NCBI RefSeq assembly: GCF_946479965.1
Contig: NZ_CAMLHX010000004.1
Coordinates: forward strand, 1-64,000
From: an uncultured Mucilaginibacter sp.
Lineage (GTDB): Bacteria; Bacteroidota; Bacteroidia; Sphingobacteriales; Sphingobacteriaceae
Reading direction: 5' to 3'
Length of the DNA: 64,000 bases
Shown here: piece after piece, positions 45,700 through 55,468 of the stretch
How the letters are laid out: each line of letters opens with the position of its first letter
How positions within the stretch are numbered: position 1 is the stretch's first letter
Notes under the pieces: generated by a model
What the model was told of the DNA's origin: nothing
Seen by the model: the letters and a program-made list of their open reading frames with translations, nothing else
The model's database searches: none
Made by a program: the position numbers and the translations under genes

Positions 45700-48060
45700 A
45701 TGATAAAGAACTATATAAAAGTGGCATGGCGCAACCTTATCAAGCATAAGGCAAATGCTTTTATCAATATTACAGGGCTTTCTGTTGGGCTGGCTTGCAG
45801 CTTGATGATAATGCTTTGGATCCAGGATGAGCGTAGCGTGGATGGATTTCATGCCAACGGCGATCATTTATACCAGGTGTATGAGCGGAACACCACCGAA
45901 GGGAAGGTTGACGCAAGTTATCTTACCCAGGGATTACTGGCTAATGAGTTAAAAAAGAGCATTCCCGAAATTCAATATGCTACCGGCCTGGAGCAAAACT
46001 TCCCCCGCACATTTGAGGTAAATAAAAAAGTAATTAAGCAAGACGGTACTTACGCCGGTCCGGATTTTTTCAAGATGTTTAGCTACAAACTGCTTCAGGG
46101 CAAGCCAGAAACCGCGATCATTGGTCCTAACGACGTTGCTATTTCGCGCAAAATGGCCGAGATATTTTTTGGCTCGCCCGAAAAGGCGATGGGCATAACC
46201 ATGCGTTATGAAAATAGCGTTAATCTACAGGTTACTGCCGTTTTTGAAAATGTTCCGGCTAATTCGTCTCAACAGTTTGAATTTTTAAGGAGCTGGACAG
46301 CATTTGTTTCCGAAAATGCATCCTGGGCAAACAGCTGGCAAAGTGCAAGCCCGGCAACATTTATTCAATTAAATGCAAATGCCGATCCGGATAAGGTAAA
46401 CAGCAAGATAAAAGATTTCATTCGCCAACACCTTCCCGAGACAAACACCCAGTTGGCGCTTCAGCCGTATACCGAAAGATACCTGCATTCTAATTTTAAA
46501 AACGGCGAGATTGATGGTGGGCGTATTGAATACGTACGTCTTTTCGGTATAGTAGCTGCTTTCATCCTGCTGATCGCCTGTATCAACTTTATGAACCTTG
46601 CAACAGCGCGCTCCGCTAAACGGGCCAAAGAGGTTGGGGTACGTAAAGTTATCGGAGCAGGCAGATCAACACTTATAACGCAGTTTTTATCTGAAGCTGT
46701 GTTGCTCACCTTATTGGCTGCGGTAATAGCTATAGTTTTGGTAATCATGCTATTACCGGCGTTTAATGCCCTTAGCGGAAAACAATTAGCTGTTCCGTTT
46801 TTAAGCGCTAACTTTTGGCTGATTCTGGCAGGTATGTTTGTGCTGACTGCGCTTGTAGCCGGTTGCTATCCCGCTTTTTTCCTGGCGTCTCTTAGTCCTA
46901 TCCGCACTTTAAAGGGCAAACTTACATTTAGCAACAGCTCGGCGTATTTTAGAAAGGGACTGGTTGTATTCCAGTTTGCCTTAACAATTATGTTGCTGAT
47001 AGGCACCGTTGTGATCTACCGCCAAATGCAATACGTGCAGTCAAAGAATCTCGGCTACGATCGAGAGAACCTGGTCTATATTCCCTTTGAAGGCGATCTG
47101 GTAAAAAATTATTCGGTGTTAAAAAATGAAGCCGAAAAAGTGCCGGGTGTTCAGGGTATCACAAAAATGAAGGAGTCGCCCACAGTAATAGGGCATTCAA
47201 CAGGTAATTTCGATTGGACAGGCAAAGAGGATGGAACGGATGTTTCGGTTAACGATGCTGTGGTTGACTATGATTTTGTACAAACAATGAAACTTAAGTT
47301 GAGTGCAGGGCGCGATCTTTCAAAAGAATTTGCCGATTCTGCTAACTTTTTGCTGAACGAGACGGCTGCAAAAAAAATAGGTTATAAAAACCCGCTTGGA
47401 ATGCCACTTTGGTTCAAAGGAAAAGAAGGTAAGATTGTTGGGGTCCTTAAGGACTTCCATTTTAACTCGATGCACCAGGCTATTGAGCCTTTAATTATCC
47501 GCCTGGCCGACAACCAACAACGGTGGGGAACCATCCTGGTGCGCGTTAGTCCCGGAAAAACACGAGAGGCGATTTCGGCATTGGAAGGATTATCTAAAAA
47601 GCTAAATCCAAACTTTACATTCAGTTATACTTTCGCCGATCAGGAATATGACAAGCTGTACAAAAGTGAACAACTTGTAAGCAAGCTCTCCAACTACAGC
47701 GCCGTTCTGGCTATTTTTATTTCGTGCATAGGTCTGTTGGGCCTATCCATTTTTGTTGCGGAACAACGCAGCAAAGAAATAAGTATCCGGAAAGTATTAG
47801 GTGCAACAGTAGGCTCGCTGTTCGGTCTGTTATCATCCGAGTTTCTGCAACTTATAATCATATCTTTTTTAATTGCCTCGCCAATTGCCTGGCTTGTTAC
47901 TACTAATTGGCTTCAAGGTTTTGTATATCGTGCCAATATGCCCTGGTGGGTATTTGCACTTTCCGGAGGCCTTATAATTTTAATAGCCATCTCAACTATC
48001 AGTTTTCAATCAATTAAGGCGGCATTGGCCAACCCGGTTAAAAGTTTGAGGAGCGAATAA
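45700..48060 (+). CDS. Array permease 5 (FtsX/MacB type)
   Basis: 786 residues. MIKNYIKVAWRNLIKHKANAF, coupling segments RAKEVGVRKVIGA (near 309) and RSKEISIRKVLGA (near 691; Gly of the usual EIGIRK is Ser), tail NPVKSLRSE. The first core domain carries IQDERSVDGFHANGDHLYQVYERN, common in a Bacteroidota subgroup. It lies 30 bp after permease 4. Confidence 0.92.
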   Translation: MIKNYIKVAWRNLIKHKANAFINITGLSVGLACSLMIMLWIQDERSVDGFHANGDHLYQVYERNTTEGKVDASYLTQGLLANELKKSIPEIQYATGLEQNFPRTFEVNKKVIKQDGTYAGPDFFKMFSYKLLQGKPETAIIGPNDVAISRKMAEIFFGSPEKAMGITMRYENSVNLQVTAVFENVPANSSQQFEFLRSWTAFVSENASWANSWQSASPATFIQLNANADPDKVNSKIKDFIRQHLPETNTQLALQPYTERYLHSNFKNGEIDGGRIEYVRLFGIVAAFILLIACINFMNLATARSAKRAKEVGVRKVIGAGRSTLITQFLSEAVLLTLLAAVIAIVLVIMLLPAFNALSGKQLAVPFLSANFWLILAGMFVLTALVAGCYPAFFLASLSPIRTLKGKLTFSNSSAYFRKGLVVFQFALTIMLLIGTVVIYRQMQYVQSKNLGYDRENLVYIPFEGDLVKNYSVLKNEAEKVPGVQGITKMKESPTVIGHSTGNFDWTGKEDGTDVSVNDAVVDYDFVQTMKLKLSAGRDLSKEFADSANFLLNETAAKKIGYKNPLGMPLWFKGKEGKIVGVLKDFHFNSMHQAIEPLIIRLADNQQRWGTILVRVSPGKTREAISALEGLSKKLNPNFTFSYTFADQEYDKLYKSEQLVSKLSNYSAVLAIFISCIGLLGLSIFVAEQRSKEISIRKVLGATVGSLFGLLSSEFLQLIIISFLIASPIAWLVTTNWLQGFVYRANMPWWVFALSGGLIILIAISTISFQSIKAALANPVKSLRSE

Positions 48061-48098
48061 ATAACTAAACGTATTAAGTATAACCTAAAACCTACAAC

Positions 48099-50525
48099 AT
48101 GATAAGGAACTATATAAAAATTGCCTTTCGCACGCTGTTAAAAAGCAAGGGCTTTACCGCGATAAATGTTTTTGGCCTGGCTTTAGGGCTGGCCACCTGT
48201 TTGCTCATTGTGTTTTATGTGTTTGACGAGTTGAGTTATGATAAGTATAATGTTAACGCCGATTCCATTTACAGGATCAACAACGATATCAAATTCGGAG
48301 GTAATGAAGGGAGCTATGCAACAACTCCCACCATTTTAGGGCCAACGCTTAAAGCTAACTTCCCTGAGATAAAAGAAGTGGCAAGATTAAGGCAGATGGG
48401 AAAAGTATGGGTTAAAAAAGGGAATCAAAATATTCCGGAAGTAAAGATTACCTATGCCGATCCCACAATTTTTAGTGTATTTACCCTGCCAATGATCCAG
48501 GGTCAAACTGCTACAGCCTTAAAGGAGCCGCATTCAGTTGTCATTACCGAAAAAACGGCGCAAAAGTATTTTAACAGCATCAATGTGGTGGGTAAAGTTT
48601 TAACCTTTAACGACACGGCCTTTTATAAAGTAACCGGGGTTATAAAGAATATACCTACACAGTCGCACTTTGATTTTGACTTTTTGCTATCAATGGCCAG
48701 CGACCCGCAAAGCAACGAGATAGAATGGTTTAACAACAATAGTCATACTTACGTTTTGTTTAGCCAAGGCACGGATATCAAAGAATTTGAAGCCAAAATG
48801 CCGGATTTTCTAAAGAAAAATGCCGAACCGCAATTGCAAAGCGTTATACACATGACATTTGCGCAATTTGAAAAATCGGGGAGTTATTTCAGATTTGGTT
48901 TTACCCCGCTCAAAAAAATCCACTTTGAGACGGCAATAGGCGACGCCTTGGGCGAACCCGGGGATATCAAGGTAGTTTATATATTTTCGGCAATTGCTTT
49001 GTTTATACTACTCATTGCATGCGTTAATTTCATGAACCTTTCAACCGCAAGGTCGTCAAACCGGGCGCGCGAGGTTGGTGTACGTAAGGTTTTAGGTTCG
49101 CCGCGCAAATATCTTATAGCGCAGTTTCTTACAGAATCAGTCTTGGTAACACTGGCGGCAGCGTTGATAGCAGTTTTTACCGCCTGGGCATTTTTGCCGG
49201 TTTTTAATCAGATGTCTGGTAAGGAGCTAACCGTAACACCGCAGATCATCGCCTGGTTAATACCTGTTTTGTTTGCATTTATAATTGTAGTAGGATGTAT
49301 CGCTGGCTCCTACCCGGCCTTGTTCCTCTCCGGTTTTCAACCTATTGAAGTGCTAAAGGGGAAATTGGCCGCGGGTTTTAAAGGCGGGCGACTGCGTAGT
49401 TCGCTGGTGGTTTTTCAATTTGCGATCTCGATTTTTCTGATCACCGCCACTATAGTTATTTATAGCCAGCTCAAATACATCCAGAATAAAGATGTAGGCT
49501 ATGACCGTCAACAGGTAATGATAGTACACCAGGTGGGCAGTCTTAGTATGGAGAAAGCTAAAACTTTTAAGCATAATGTTGAGCAACTGGCCGGCGCAAA
49601 AAGCGTTACGTTAAGCGGATTTTTGCCTACAGCGAGCTACAACAATTCCACATCCTTATTTAAAGACCCTACGTTGGATGCCAAACAGGCTCTGCACACC
49701 TCACAATGGCGGGTAGACGAGGATTATATACCAACACTTGGAATCAAATTAAAGGCCGGTCGAAATTTTTCAAAGGATATGAAAACCGACTCGGAGGCAT
49801 TGATCATTAATGAAGCGGCGGCTCAAATATTAGGCTTTGCTGACCCGGTTGGCAAAACATTGTATTACCCCTGGGGCGATGGAGCAAAAATTATTAAACC
49901 GTTCCGTATAATCGGGGTTATTAAAAACTTTAATTTTAAGTCCCTAAAAGAAAGTGTAGCACCCCTTGTGCTTTTTGTGGATGACGATCCCTATTCACTC
50001 AGTATTCGTTTCAATGCAGCCGACTTATCCACTATCCGGACACAAGTTGCTTCCGAATGGAACGCACTGTCGCCGAATGTCCAATTCGATTACTCATTTA
50101 TGGACGACGATTTTGACCACTTATATTTTGTAGAACAACGCATGGGTAAAATTTCCATCGCGTTCACTTCGCTTGCAATAATTGTGGCTTGCCTGGGGCT
50201 TTTTGGCCTGGCTGCCTACGCGGCAGAACAGCGTACCAAAGAGATAGGGATACGCAAGGTTTTAGGCGCCAATATATCGGCAATCGTGGGCATGCTTTCA
50301 AAGGATTTTCTGTTGTTGGTGTTTATTGCAATAGTTTTCGCGTCGCCATTGGCCTGGCTTTGCATGAATTGGTGGCTACAGGGTTTTGCCTACAATGTTG
50401 GCATATCGTGGTGGATGCTTATTGCCGCCGGACTTGGAGCTGCTATAATAGCGTTTGTCACTATCAGTTTCCAATCAATAAAAGCAGCGCTGGCCAACCC
50501 AGTTAAAAGTTTAAGGAGTGAATAG
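48099..50525 (+). CDS. Array permease 6 (FtsX/MacB type)
   Basis: 808 residues. MIRNYIKIAFRTLLKSKGFTAINVFGLALGLATCLLIVFYV start; coupling segments RAREVGVRKVLGS (near 323) and RTKEIGIRKVLGA (near 713); tail NPVKSLRSE. The first core domain is longer than in its neighbours (an insertion around PQLQSVIHMTFAQFEKSG). A 38-bp gap separates it from permease 5 and 18 bp from permease 7. Confidence 0.92.
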   Translation: MIRNYIKIAFRTLLKSKGFTAINVFGLALGLATCLLIVFYVFDELSYDKYNVNADSIYRINNDIKFGGNEGSYATTPTILGPTLKANFPEIKEVARLRQMGKVWVKKGNQNIPEVKITYADPTIFSVFTLPMIQGQTATALKEPHSVVITEKTAQKYFNSINVVGKVLTFNDTAFYKVTGVIKNIPTQSHFDFDFLLSMASDPQSNEIEWFNNNSHTYVLFSQGTDIKEFEAKMPDFLKKNAEPQLQSVIHMTFAQFEKSGSYFRFGFTPLKKIHFETAIGDALGEPGDIKVVYIFSAIALFILLIACVNFMNLSTARSSNRAREVGVRKVLGSPRKYLIAQFLTESVLVTLAAALIAVFTAWAFLPVFNQMSGKELTVTPQIIAWLIPVLFAFIIVVGCIAGSYPALFLSGFQPIEVLKGKLAAGFKGGRLRSSLVVFQFAISIFLITATIVIYSQLKYIQNKDVGYDRQQVMIVHQVGSLSMEKAKTFKHNVEQLAGAKSVTLSGFLPTASYNNSTSLFKDPTLDAKQALHTSQWRVDEDYIPTLGIKLKAGRNFSKDMKTDSEALIINEAAAQILGFADPVGKTLYYPWGDGAKIIKPFRIIGVIKNFNFKSLKESVAPLVLFVDDDPYSLSIRFNAADLSTIRTQVASEWNALSPNVQFDYSFMDDDFDHLYFVEQRMGKISIAFTSLAIIVACLGLFGLAAYAAEQRTKEIGIRKVLGANISAIVGMLSKDFLLLVFIAIVFASPLAWLCMNWWLQGFAYNVGISWWMLIAAGLGAAIIAFVTISFQSIKAALANPVKSLRSE

Positions 50526-50543
50526 TACTCAAATCCAATTATC

Positions 50544-52925
50544 ATGATAAAGAACTATATAAAAATAGCCTGGCGGAATTTAATTAAAAGCAAAGGTTAC
50601 AGTGCTATCAACATTGGAGGCCTTGCTGTTGGCATGGCCGTAGCCTTGCTAATCGGCTTATGGGTATATGACGAACTTAGCTTCGATAAATATCATAAGA
50701 GTTACGATCGTATCGCACAGGTGATGCAGCACGCCAACTTTAATGGTAAAATAGAAACGCAGAATGCAAACCCTGCATTGATGGGACCCGAGTTGCGTGC
50801 CAAATACGGGAGCGATTTTAAATACGTTGTGCAATCATCGTGGACAGAGGATCATTTACTTACAGTTGGAGATAAACACATTAATAAAGCTGGAATGTTT
50901 TTCGAACCGGATGCTCCTGGAATGCTAACGCTTGAAATGGTTAAGGGAACCAGGTCGGGATTGAAGGATCCTTATTCAATCATGTTGTCGGCATCGACGG
51001 CAGAATCCATCTTTGGGAAAGACGACGCCATTAATAAAACAATAAAGTTTGACCGAAGCTTTGACGTAAAGGTAACGGGTGTCTACAAGGACTTGCCTGA
51101 TAATACCACTTTCAAAGAAATTAAAATTATGATGCCCTGGGAATTATGGTTAATTAAAAATCCATGGGCAAAAAGAATGGATAATCCCTGGGGAAGTAAT
51201 TTCTCGCAAACGTTTGTTCAGATCGCGGATAATGCGGATATCGAAAAAGTTTCTGCAAAGATCAGGAATGTAAAACTGGATAACATAAGCAAAGAGGAAG
51301 CAAAATATCAATGGGCGGTCTTCTTACAACCTATGAGCAAATGGAATTTGTATAATGAATTCAAGAACGGAGTAAACACAGGTGGAAGCATTCAATATGT
51401 ATGGTTGTTTGGTATCATCGGCATTTTTGTATTAATACTCGCCTGCATCAATTTTATGAATCTTTCTACGGCACGAAGCGAAAAAAGAGCAAAAGAAGTA
51501 GGCATCCGTAAAACAGTTGGTTCATTGCGTTCACAAATAATAAAACAATTTTTTGCCGAATCTTATTTAGTCGTGCTGTTGGCTTTTATAATCTGTTTAA
51601 TTTTAGTTGCATTATCACTTCCGTTGTTTAATGATGTGGCGGGTAAAAAAATTGAGATCGCCTGGGCAAACCCCGTCTTTTGGATTTTCAGTATTGCATT
51701 TATACTAATAACGGGGCTGCTCTCAGGCAGTTATCCGGCACTTTATCTTTCTTCGTTTCAGCCATTAAAAGTATTGAAAGGAACATTTCGTGTCGGCAAG
51801 TTTGCAGCCATTCCACGCAAAATTTTAGTATCCATACAGTTTACTGTTTCAGTAATGCTCATAATCGGAACCATTGTTGTTTACCAGCAAATCCAGTATG
51901 CTAAAAACAGACCTATCGGTTATACCCGTCATGGTTTAATCAATCTCAATTTAGAAAAGGAAGTAAAAGAGCATTATGAAGCTGTTAGAACAGAACTTAA
52001 AAATTCAGGAGCTATTGAAGAAATGGCCAGATCCCAAAGTCCACTGACACAGGTATGGAATTCAGCGGGCGGGTATGATTGGGAGGGCAAAGATCCCAAT
52101 CTTGCTGTTGATTTCCCTACATGCAAAGTGACTTATGAGTTTGGTAAAACAGTAAATTGGAAAATTAAAGAGGGCCGCGATTTTTCGCGGGAATTTGCAA
52201 CCGACTCTGCAGCCTTTGTTATTAATGAGTCGGCAGCCAGATTTTTCGGATTTAAAGATCCTGTTGGCAAAATACTCAAATGGGAAAAAAAGTCTTTTAC
52301 CATCATCGGTATTGTTGATGACATTATGCAGGAATCGCCGTTCTATCCGGTACGTCCAACTTTGTATTATATAGATAATGAGTTCATGTCTAACCTTATT
52401 TTAAAATTAAACCCGCAGAAGAATGTAAAGCAATCATTATCCGTGATAGAAATGGTTTTAAAAAAATACAGTCCCGGTGTACCGTTTCAATATAAGTTTG
52501 TAGATGAACAATTTGAGGGTAAGTTCCAGGCAGAGGAACGTATAGGAAAACTTGCCTCCTATTTTGCTGTACTCGCCATTTTTATTTCCTGCCTTGGTTT
52601 ATTTGGTATGGCAAGTTTTGTTGCCGAACAGCGAACCAAAGAAATTGGTATTCGCAAAGTGCTTGGTACCGGAGTAGGTAATCTATGGCGTTTACTTTCA
52701 ATAGAGTTTTTTGTTTTGGTTATTGTCTCCTGTACTATAGCCACACCTATAGCCTGGTATTACTTGAAAAGCTGGCTTAGTAATTATGATTACAGAATTA
52801 CAATCGGATGGGAAGTGTTTGTGCTGGCTACAGGTGTTGCACTGATTATTACTTTGTTTACAGTAAGCTTTCAGACTATAAAAGCCGCAATTACCAATCC
52901 TATTAAAAGCCTTAGAAGCGAGTAA
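50544..52925 (+). CDS. Array permease 7 (FtsX/MacB type)
   Basis: 793 residues. The first 30 bases match the start of permease 2 closely. Coupling segments RAKEVGIRKTVGS (near 315) and RTKEIGIRKVLGT (near 698); tail NPIKSLRSE. Its pairing with permease 2 runs through the whole protein (KDPYSIMLSASTAESIFG; WNxYNEFKNGVNTGGxIQYVWLFGI versus the equivalent in permease 2). To the eye its codons look AT-richer than those of its neighbours, which I have not measured. It abuts permease 8 with no gap. Confidence 0.92.
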   Translation: MIKNYIKIAWRNLIKSKGYSAINIGGLAVGMAVALLIGLWVYDELSFDKYHKSYDRIAQVMQHANFNGKIETQNANPALMGPELRAKYGSDFKYVVQSSWTEDHLLTVGDKHINKAGMFFEPDAPGMLTLEMVKGTRSGLKDPYSIMLSASTAESIFGKDDAINKTIKFDRSFDVKVTGVYKDLPDNTTFKEIKIMMPWELWLIKNPWAKRMDNPWGSNFSQTFVQIADNADIEKVSAKIRNVKLDNISKEEAKYQWAVFLQPMSKWNLYNEFKNGVNTGGSIQYVWLFGIIGIFVLILACINFMNLSTARSEKRAKEVGIRKTVGSLRSQIIKQFFAESYLVVLLAFIICLILVALSLPLFNDVAGKKIEIAWANPVFWIFSIAFILITGLLSGSYPALYLSSFQPLKVLKGTFRVGKFAAIPRKILVSIQFTVSVMLIIGTIVVYQQIQYAKNRPIGYTRHGLINLNLEKEVKEHYEAVRTELKNSGAIEEMARSQSPLTQVWNSAGGYDWEGKDPNLAVDFPTCKVTYEFGKTVNWKIKEGRDFSREFATDSAAFVINESAARFFGFKDPVGKILKWEKKSFTIIGIVDDIMQESPFYPVRPTLYYIDNEFMSNLILKLNPQKNVKQSLSVIEMVLKKYSPGVPFQYKFVDEQFEGKFQAEERIGKLASYFAVLAIFISCLGLFGMASFVAEQRTKEIGIRKVLGTGVGNLWRLLSIEFFVLVIVSCTIATPIAWYYLKSWLSNYDYRITIGWEVFVLATGVALIITLFTVSFQTIKAAITNPIKSLRSE

Positions 52926-55334
52926 ATGTTAAACAACTACATAAAAATAGCATGGCGCAACCTGTGGAAGCACAAGTTTTATACATGTATTAATGTTTTT
53001 GGCCTGGCCCTAAGCATAAGCTGCAGCATAATATTGTTTCTGTTTATCACTTACCATTTAAGTTTCGATACCTACCACCACAATGCCAAAAGCATATACA
53101 GGGTTGTTCACTCGATTACTTTTGAAGATGGTGTACCGATATACGATCAGGGTGCACCCCTGGCCCTGGCACGCGACCTGAAAGCAAATGATCCTCGCGT
53201 AAAAGATATTGGTATATTGTTAAGAATGCACGACATCAGCGTTGTCATTCCGCAAAGCGATGCTACCGAAAAGAAAATATTTGCCGAGCACGAAAACATT
53301 GGTGTAACCGACGCCCGCTTTTTTAACATGTTTGATTACCAATGGGAACAGGGCGATAAAAATACGGCGCTTGCTCAACCTAACACGGTTGTATTAAGCC
53401 ATAGTTTGGTTCAAAAGTATTTTGGCAGTCAGGATGTTATCGGCAAAACCATCCGTATTGATAGTAAGAATATCTTTACGGTAACGGGTGTGGTTGCTGA
53501 TCATCCGGCCAATACGGATATTAAATCAGACATATTTTTATCCTTATCAAGCTTAAAAAACATTACTCCGGAGTACGCCACGCCTATAGAGCAGCAATGG
53601 TCCTTTATTAACACCACCAATTCGGTATATCTTACCTTACAGGATGGAGTTGACCCGAAGTTAATTGAGCAAAGCATAGCTCAGCTAAAAACAAAAGCGC
53701 TTAGTGCCGACATTGAGAAAGCATTTAATTTTATGCTGCTACCGTTAAGCAATATGCATTTTGATGGCCGCTTTGCAGGGGTTATTCAACGGTCGTTACT
53801 AACCACCCTGGGTGTAATTGGCTTGTTACTTATCGTTATCGCTTGTGTCAACTTCATTAACATGGCTACCGCGCAAAGCTTTAAAAGGGCTAAAGAGATT
53901 GGTACGCGTAAAGTATTAGGCAGTTCACCTCGGGCAATATTTATGCAGTTTATTTGCGAAACGGCATACATCGTAATTTTTGCAGTGTTGTTATCTTTTG
54001 CCATGGTTGCCGTAGCCGCGCCGACGCTAAATAGCTGGCTGCAAACACAGTTGAGTTTTAGCCTTTTTACAGACTACCGACTAGCCACTTTTGTAGTGCT
54101 GATTTTGATAATAATACCCGCAGCAGGCAGCTATCCCGGCTTAATACTAAGCAGATTTAGACCGGTAAACGCTTTAAAAAATCAAATTGTCGGGCAGGCG
54201 CAATCAGGTGCTTTTACGCGTAAAGGGCTAATTGTTATTCAAAATGTAATAGCGCAGGTGCTTATTGTAAGTACAATATTAATAACCTTACAGGTTAAAT
54301 ATTTAAAAACAGCCGACCTCGGCTTTGATTCAACTGCCACAGTAATGCTGCCTGTTCCCGATAACGCCAAAAGCAAAACTGATTTTCTACGTAACCAGCT
54401 ACTGGCAGACCCGGCAATAAAAAATGTTTCATTTTGTTATAAAGCGCCATCTTCAACGTCAGGCAGAGGAGGTTCAATAAAGTATGATACCCGCAATTGG
54501 GAGAAGTTTGTTGGTCATGAGGTTACAGGCGATGCAAATTATGTTAAAACATTTGGCCTGCGATTAGCCGCAGGGCGAAGCTTTACAGAAAGCGATGATG
54601 CCCGTGAATATCTTATCAATGAAACGATGATGCGACAATTGGGTGTTAAAAATCCACAACAGGTATTAGGCAGAAAGTTTACAGCCGGAAACCTGTCTAA
54701 TGAACCAGGATTAATTGTGGGAGTGGTGAAAGATTTTCACGCCAAATCACTATACGTTCCTATAGCGCCGGAGTATATTACGTCCTTCAGAAAGGAATAT
54801 CAGTATGTAGGAGTTAAGATCGGCCCGGGTAATCCGTCATCCACTATTCAACGCATTAAAAAGACCTGGGAATCTGTTTATCCTGATCATGTTTTTGAAT
54901 ATCGTTTTTTGGATGAACAACTGGCCGATTTCTATCAAAAAGAAGATTTGATGAATAAGCTGATAACCACCAGCGCGATAGTTGCGATAGCTATTAGCTG
55001 TTTGGGCATATTAGGTTTGATATCATTAATTGCCGTACAGCGCACCAAAGAAATAGGTATACGTAAAGTGCTCGGCGCAAGCGTGGTAGGTATAACTGCC
55101 ATGTTATCCAAAGACTTTATCAAATTAATATTGATTGCTGTAGTAATAGCATCGCCCATCGCATGGTGGGCCATGACCAAATGGCTGCAAGGCTTTGCTT
55201 ACCGCATTGATATACAATGGTGGTATTTTGTCGTAGCCGGTGCTATCGCGGTGTTAATAGCGTTTACAACGCTCTGTATTCAATCAGTTAAAGCAGCAAT
55301 GGCTAACCCGGTTGACAGTTTGAGAAGCGAATAA
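52926..55334 (+). CDS. Array permease 8 (FtsX/MacB type)
   Basis: 802 residues, starting at the base after the permease 7 stop, so translation is probably coupled. MLNNYIKIAWRNLWKHKFYTCIN start; coupling segments RAKEIGTRKVLGS (near 322) and RTKEIGIRKVLGA (near 706). The tail is NPVDSLRSE with Asp in place of Lys. It is the last gene of the first transcription unit: the next 134 bp hold a new promoter. Confidence 0.92.
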   Translation: MLNNYIKIAWRNLWKHKFYTCINVFGLALSISCSIILFLFITYHLSFDTYHHNAKSIYRVVHSITFEDGVPIYDQGAPLALARDLKANDPRVKDIGILLRMHDISVVIPQSDATEKKIFAEHENIGVTDARFFNMFDYQWEQGDKNTALAQPNTVVLSHSLVQKYFGSQDVIGKTIRIDSKNIFTVTGVVADHPANTDIKSDIFLSLSSLKNITPEYATPIEQQWSFINTTNSVYLTLQDGVDPKLIEQSIAQLKTKALSADIEKAFNFMLLPLSNMHFDGRFAGVIQRSLLTTLGVIGLLLIVIACVNFINMATAQSFKRAKEIGTRKVLGSSPRAIFMQFICETAYIVIFAVLLSFAMVAVAAPTLNSWLQTQLSFSLFTDYRLATFVVLILIIIPAAGSYPGLILSRFRPVNALKNQIVGQAQSGAFTRKGLIVIQNVIAQVLIVSTILITLQVKYLKTADLGFDSTATVMLPVPDNAKSKTDFLRNQLLADPAIKNVSFCYKAPSSTSGRGGSIKYDTRNWEKFVGHEVTGDANYVKTFGLRLAAGRSFTESDDAREYLINETMMRQLGVKNPQQVLGRKFTAGNLSNEPGLIVGVVKDFHAKSLYVPIAPEYITSFRKEYQYVGVKIGPGNPSSTIQRIKKTWESVYPDHVFEYRFLDEQLADFYQKEDLMNKLITTSAIVAIAISCLGILGLISLIAVQRTKEIGIRKVLGASVVGITAMLSKDFIKLILIAVVIASPIAWWAMTKWLQGFAYRIDIQWWYFVVAGAIAVLIAFTTLCIQSVKAAMANPVDSLRSE

Positions 55335-55337
55335 CCA

Positions 55338-55377
55338 CTGTATCATAACCGAACAATCACTGTTACAGTTATGAACG
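55338..55377 (+). promoter_or_regulatory. Tandem 18-bp boxes, 22-bp period (copy 3): internal enhancer in the array
   Basis: CTGTATCATAACCGAACA (55338-55355) and CTGTTACAGTTATGAACG (55360-55377) repeat the doublet found at 33755 and 2071, with the same 22-bp spacing. The end lies 54 bp from the GG of the -24-like box, identical to copy 2. The second box is the most diverged of the six. Confidence 0.65.
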
Positions 55378-55428
55378 CCATTCGCGGCTAGGTTATTTGT
55401 AAGTATTTGTAAATAAGGAAATTGTAAT

Positions 55429-55446
55429 TTGGTATGGTATTTTGTC
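55429..55446 (+). promoter_or_regulatory. Sigma-54-like promoter of the second array unit
   Basis: TTGGTATG followed at the same spacing as in the first promoter by a T-rich TTTTGT resembles a -24/-12 pair (TTGGYAYG shared). It starts 40 bp before the ATG of permease 9. Confidence 0.45.
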
Positions 55447-55468
55447 TATAAATCCAAAACGCGGTGCA

